From: Acidobacteriota bacterium
GTDB lineage: Bacteria > Acidobacteriota > Terriglobia > Acidiferrales > UBA7541
Direction of reading: 5' to 3'
Assembly: GCA_003161495.1 (NCBI GenBank)
Contig: PMOP01000308.1
Span: 731 to 9,595 of the forward strand
Length of the DNA: 8,865 nucleotides
A model generated the notes under the pieces. That model did no database searches, had not been told where the DNA came from, and saw only the letters and a program-made list of their open reading frames with translations. Numbering within the stretch: the stretch's first letter is position 1; each line of letters opens with the position of its first letter. The position numbers and the translations under genes were made by a program. Below are positions 5,912-8,865 of the stretch, piece after piece.

Positions 5912-7309
5912 TTAGGGAGCAGGGGCTACGGAAGCTTTGGTGATCGCGGCGGCGGCAAGTTCTGTGAAGCCGTCCGGAGCGAAGCCTTGCGTGCGGTAGG
6001 CGATTTTCCCGGACTTATCCAGCACCAGGATGGTCGGAATCGATTCGACGTGGAACGCCTGGCCGACTCCATCCGCGAAGACCAGAGCGCCTCCAGGTTT
6101 GCGATCCTTAAGATAGGTCGCGACCTGAGATTCATCCTCGTCGGAGTTTATCGCCAGGAAAACTACATCGTCGCGGCCCGAGAATTTCGTCCGCACATCG
6201 GACAGCATCGATTCCATTTGATTGCAGTAGGCGCACCAGGTCGTCCAGAAATTCAGGATGACGACTTTTCCATGCGAATCGGCCAGCTTCATGGGGCCGC
6301 TGCCGTCGATGCGCCGCAAACTGAATTGGAGGGGATCGGTTACATCTTTATTGTAAACGGGCGCATCGGGCTTCTCAGCTTTGGCCACTTCACGGCCGCG
6401 GTCGTAGGCCGATAACACGATGTCGCCGAGCCCGGCGGTCGAATCGTGCGTAAACCTCCACAGATTGCCCATGCGCGAGCGGAGCATATCGAGATCCACG
6501 GAAGGACCGTTCGTGTCCAGTTGTTCCTGGCTGGCCAGAATGAACGATGTCGCATATTGCCGCACGGCTTCGTCGGCATGTTTATTTTCCTCGGCAATTT
6601 CGCCGAGCGCCAGCGCGGCCTCGGCATTGGGAAGCAGACGGAATCCGGCCGTGAGGTCCTTTACGGCTTCTTCATTTTTGCGCAGGTGATGTTGCACGCG
6701 GCCGCGCAACACATACAGGTCCGCCATGAATTTGTTGCGGCCCGTTTGCCAATCCTCCAGCGTCATCTGCTGGGGACGCGATTCCGGATCGGCCTTGGAG
6801 ACGCGGTCGAGCAGGCGTGTATCGTAATCGATGGCGCGGAGCTGGCTCGCTTCGTCGGGCAATTTTTCGAGGAGAGTGACGGCCAGATACATTGACTGGC
6901 TGTCTTCGGGCTGGATCGCGATCACTTTCTCCGCGTAATCGAGCGCGCTTTTCTGGTTGTGAAGATTCATCTCCGATTCCAGGAGCGCGCGGTAAATCGC
7001 CGCGCGCCGCGGTGAATCGGGATACTTGACGAGGTAGTCTTCCAAGGTTTTGACGAGCGTGGCGCTGTCGTTTCCGGCCTGGCGCACGAGAAGCTGCAAT
7101 TCCGCGTCGGGGTCGAGCGCCGATTCCTTGGGTTCGGCCGCGCTATCGTCGCTATTTGGCTGCGCGTTTTGCTGCGGGGCAGCGGACGATTTTTTTGCGG
7201 GAGCTTTCGCCGGAGGCGCGCCGGAAGACGCGGGTGATTGTTGTCCCGAAGCAACTCCAGTCAGGACCAATGCTAGAAGGCATGCAAGGAAAAATATTCG
7301 CCATCGCAT
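5912..7309 (-). CDS. secreted TPR protein with TlpA-like thioredoxin domain
   Basis: A 465-residue exported protein. Residues 1-22 are a signal peptide (basic MRWR, a hydrophobic stretch, then a likely signal peptidase I site near ASG-QQ; no lipobox Cys). Residues 23-65 are a Pro/Ala/Ser/Gln linker. Residues about 68-315 are helical and TPR-like. Residues about 325-460 form a TlpA/ResA-like thioredoxin domain with NFWTTWCAYC (C359, C362) and a cis-Pro at P425 (ESIPTI). Such domains carry out periplasmic thiol-disulfide reduction, for instance in cytochrome c maturation. The CAYC centre lacks the usual proline. ATG 7309 is chosen because the signal peptide starts there; the upstream in-frame extension runs into the neighbouring gene. 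The 67-bp gap carries a TACAAT box 8 nt before the start. The specific substrate is not known. Confidence 0.88.
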   Translation of the reverse strand: MRWRIFFLACLLALVLTGVASGQQSPASSGAPPAKAPAKKSSAAPQQNAQPNSDDSAAEPKESALDPDAELQLLVRQAGNDSATLVKTLEDYLVKYPDSPRRAAIYRALLESEMNLHNQKSALDYAEKVIAIQPEDSQSMYLAVTLLEKLPDEASQLRAIDYDTRLLDRVSKADPESRPQQMTLEDWQTGRNKFMADLYVLRGRVQHHLRKNEEAVKDLTAGFRLLPNAEAALALGEIAEENKHADEAVRQYATSFILASQEQLDTNGPSVDLDMLRSRMGNLWRFTHDSTAGLGDIVLSAYDRGREVAKAEKPDAPVYNKDVTDPLQFSLRRIDGSGPMKLADSHGKVVILNFWTTWCAYCNQMESMLSDVRTKFSGRDDVVFLAINSDEDESQVATYLKDRKPGGALVFADGVGQAFHVESIPTILVLDKSGKIAYRTQGFAPDGFTELAAAAITKASVAPAP

Positions 7310-7317
7310 AGGTCGGG

Positions 7318-7323
7318 ATTGTA
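7318..7323 (-). promoter_or_regulatory. -10-like box close to the start of the thioredoxin-like gene
   Basis: On the - strand TACAAT (five of six matches) ends 8 nt before the ATG at 7309, with no Shine-Dalgarno sequence and no good -35 box. If used, transcription would begin within a few bases of the ATG. Alternatively the gene is read from the POTRA gene 67 bp upstream. Confidence 0.3.
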
Positions 7324-7376
7324 ACTCGAAATGAAGCGGCAGGATTGGAAAAACCTTGCGAGATCGCACGGAGCCC

Positions 7377-8693
7377 TTACTTGAAATCCAATAAGACGTC
7401 CACAGTGTGGCGGCTCGTATCAGGCCGAAGCAAATGGCCAAACTCGTTGTAATGCACTGGCAGGTCGCCAAAAATATCGCGGCTGGGTTTGGCCAATATT
7501 TTCATGTGCAATTCGTAATAGCCGTCGTCAAAAATCTGCCCCGGCGCGATCTGCCAGGCCTGTCGCAAGCGTTTTTCGGCGTCGAGTGATAAGCCGGTGA
7601 TGATCATGTCGCCCATGCGGTACTGCGGGCCCTCGGAAATATTGACGCGATAGGTAACCTGGCGAGCCGCGTCGTCGAATTGCGGTTCGGCGCTGAGCTT
7701 CCTATCCAGATAGCCGCGCTGCCCGTAATAGGTTTCTATTTTTTGCCACAGGGCTTCGATCTTCATGCCATCCGCTATTTCGCCGGGTTTCAGATCCACG
7801 GCTGCGTCCAGATCCATGGAGGGCACGGACACATTTCCTTGCCAGGAAACTGCTTTCCATGAATAAGCGGAACCCGGGGCGATGGGAATCGAAAGCTCCA
7901 CCGCGGTTTCCTTGGGATCGTTCGCGTCGGGAATCGGGTGCGTTTGCGGCGGCCCGATTTGCGCGCGGAGAAAACCTTTGGCGATGTACAGCGGCCGGAC
8001 ATGTTCGTTCTCAAAAACTTCGGCGGCGAAGAGGGAATAAGGCTGGCCCTTGATGTCGGAAACGCGGTCCTTCAGCCGCTCCGAATTCGCGGCAATGGAA
8101 TCGCCGAACTGCACGGATTGAACACGAAGTCGCGGGCCCTCGACGCGAAACTGCATCACCATCCCTTCGCCCACGGCCTTCGCAAGAAGTTGGTGCGTCA
8201 CACTTCCCTTGATTTTTTGCGAAGCCAGCAGGTCTTCGATGACGGCCGTCATTTCATCGATCAGCGTTCCGTCGCCCGGCGCTTCGCCGGTAAACAGGCC
8301 GACATCCTTTCGGATCGCGCTTCCAATCTCGGCATCGGTGAACCACGGAAAATTGTCGAACGAAACCGAATAGGTGGGCGCCTCCTTTACCTGGAATTCC
8401 AGGTTGATCGCATCGCCCTTCGCGGTGTAACGGAAATTGACCGCGGAAAAAATACCGAGAGCCGCCAGAAGATTGGTGGCGTCCTGAATCTGCGCCGCCG
8501 TGACTACGTCGCCCGTCTTCAGTCCGCTGGCCGCGATGACCTGATCGGCTGGGAATTTTTGAATCCCGGTGATTTTGATGGAGGCAATCGTGGAGCTTGG
8601 AGGAGAATTCGTGGCGGGTGTTTGCGCGCGCGCCGCAAGAGCTGCGAAAAAAATAAAAAAAACGGTGACGGAAGCGAAATGAAAGCGTTTCAC
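7377..8693 (-). CDS. secreted five-POTRA protein without beta-barrel
   Basis: A 438-residue protein with a signal peptide (residues 1-23, ending ARA-Q) and then only POTRA-like repeats. I place five: about 36-106 (SIKITGIQKFPADQVIAAS, then a helix, then strands ending FQVKEAP), 107-187, 188-274, 275-356 (ending VNISEGP) and 357-438. Each is 70-90 residues with the strand-helix-helix-strand plan, and the strands often close with a Glu/Gly-Pro turn. BamA has five POTRAs followed by a 16-strand barrel; here the stop falls where the barrel would begin and no barrel is encoded downstream. The likely place is the periplasm, perhaps as a chaperone or scaffold for outer-membrane assembly (inference). 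The start is GTG 8693, with no Shine-Dalgarno sequence. The gene lies downstream of glmS and upstream of the thioredoxin-like gene. Confidence 0.82.
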   Translation of the reverse strand: MKRFHFASVTVFFIFFAALAARAQTPATNSPPSSTIASIKITGIQKFPADQVIAASGLKTGDVVTAAQIQDATNLLAALGIFSAVNFRYTAKGDAINLEFQVKEAPTYSVSFDNFPWFTDAEIGSAIRKDVGLFTGEAPGDGTLIDEMTAVIEDLLASQKIKGSVTHQLLAKAVGEGMVMQFRVEGPRLRVQSVQFGDSIAANSERLKDRVSDIKGQPYSLFAAEVFENEHVRPLYIAKGFLRAQIGPPQTHPIPDANDPKETAVELSIPIAPGSAYSWKAVSWQGNVSVPSMDLDAAVDLKPGEIADGMKIEALWQKIETYYGQRGYLDRKLSAEPQFDDAARQVTYRVNISEGPQYRMGDMIITGLSLDAEKRLRQAWQIAPGQIFDDGYYELHMKILAKPSRDIFGDLPVHYNEFGHLLRPDTSRHTVDVLLDFK

Positions 8694-8699
8694 GCTAGG

Positions 8700-8705
8700 A
8701 GTATA
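8700..8705 (-). promoter_or_regulatory. -10-like box close to the POTRA gene start
   Basis: On the - strand TATACT (five of six matches) ends 6 nt before the GTG at 8693, predicting a start at or near the first codon. The -35 position falls in the left arm of the adjacent inverted repeat and is poor (GTGCTA). Confidence 0.35.
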
Positions 8706-8721
8706 CGTGATTGTGCCTTTT

Positions 8722-8825
8722 GTAGCACAGGCACTCTTGCCTGTGCGGTTTTCGCTATCGCCCGTGAGCCGGAAACTTTAATCGAGCGGTCCCCAAAAAC
8801 GCACAGGCAAGAGTGCCTGTGCTAC
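8722..8825. repeat. BIME-like inverted REP pair, copy 3 (glmS-POTRA gap)
   Basis: Two perfect 25-bp arms, 8722-8746 and 8801-8825, flank a 54-nt spacer. Each starts from the outside with GTAG and contains a 9-bp hairpin (GCACAGGCA pairing with TGCCTGTGC around a 4-nt loop). It occupies most of the gap between the glmS stop and the POTRA gene start, ending 7 nt from the glmS stop codon. Confidence 0.85.
8795..8822 (-). terminator. intrinsic-terminator-like hairpin for glmS
   Basis: On the - strand the outer repeat unit folds into a 9-bp stem with a CTCT loop and is followed by G and five T. It lies about 10 nt past the glmS stop, a typical place for rho-independent termination. This would separate glmS transcription from the downstream POTRA gene. 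Confidence 0.5.
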
Positions 8826-8832
8826 TTAAAAG

Positions 8833-8865
8833 CTACTCCACGGTAACCGACTTGGCCAGATTGCG
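8833..8865 (-). CDS. glmS: C-terminal end of glucosamine-6-phosphate synthase (partial)
   Basis: The window ends inside a - strand gene. The last ten codons read RNLAKSVTVE followed by TAG (8833-8835). This is the well-conserved C-terminus of GlmS, the glutamine--fructose-6-phosphate aminotransferase that makes glucosamine-6-phosphate for peptidoglycan and LPS; the C-terminal tail belongs to the isomerase domain active site. Only 33 bases are available, but the peptide is very characteristic. The rest of the gene lies beyond the right edge. Confidence 0.85.
   Translation of the reverse strand, partial: RNLAKSVTVE

Noticed and set aside
7310..7471. 54-residue N-terminal extension of the thioredoxin-like protein
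   Set aside because: It runs into the 3' end of the POTRA gene and would place a signal peptide in the middle of the protein.
2895..8825. Repeats considered as a CRISPR array or IS terminal inverted repeats
   Set aside because: They are kilobases apart, differ in sequence, are arranged as inverted pairs and enclose only 30-54 nt with no transposase. The REP-pair explanation fits better.
7938..8846. 302-codon + strand reading frame over the POTRA gene and repeat copy 3
   Set aside because: It is antisense to a convincing signal-peptide/POTRA protein, and its C-terminal part (STGTLACAVF and RQECLCYL) is just a translation of the two repeat arms. It has no family resemblance.

Overview
This looks like a chromosomal segment of a diderm bacterium with moderately high GC, most plausibly an Acidobacteriota member. 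That is inferred from the protein style (MetRS with a C-terminal tRNA-binding domain, TlpA-like and POTRA proteins with signal peptides, a long-chain prenyl synthase) and from GTAG-headed inverted hairpin repeats between genes. No rRNA, tRNA, CRISPR array, insertion sequence or phage gene was seen.

Layout. The left ~110 bp hold nothing clearly assignable. Next, on the + strand, comes a hicA-hicB toxin-antitoxin pair with its own promoter and a possible operator, followed by a + strand housekeeping run: metG (methionyl-tRNA synthetase), tatD (metal-dependent DNase), a long-chain polyprenyl diphosphate synthase, and a bacterial HDAC11-like deacetylase. On the - strand, converging on this run, are a secreted TPR-plus-thioredoxin protein and, upstream of it, a secreted protein built of five POTRA-like repeats with no beta-barrel. 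The last 33 bases are the C-terminus and stop codon of a - strand glmS.

Between genes there are three long inverted repeats: metG/tatD, the convergent HDAC/thioredoxin gap, and glmS/POTRA. Their sequences differ but the plan is the same: two head-out REP-like units, each starting GTRG and itself a hairpin, most followed on the inner side by a T-run. They look like BIME-type REP pairs that may double as terminators or mRNA-processing sites. The first supplies the metG stop codon and ends 5 nt before the tatD start codon.

How the genes work together. hicAB is a self-contained accessory cassette. metG, tatD, the prenyl synthase and the deacetylase are tightly packed, with tatD overlapping the prenyl synthase, so they probably share transcripts; their functions (translation, DNA repair/turnover, quinone side-chain synthesis, deacetylation) are not an evident single pathway. 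The two - strand genes encode exported cell-envelope proteins. The points most worth following are the repeat family, the apparent AUC start of the prenyl synthase, the barrel-less five-POTRA protein, and -10-like boxes 5-8 nt upstream of three start codons, which suggest leaderless mRNAs. I do not see a clearly new multi-gene system.
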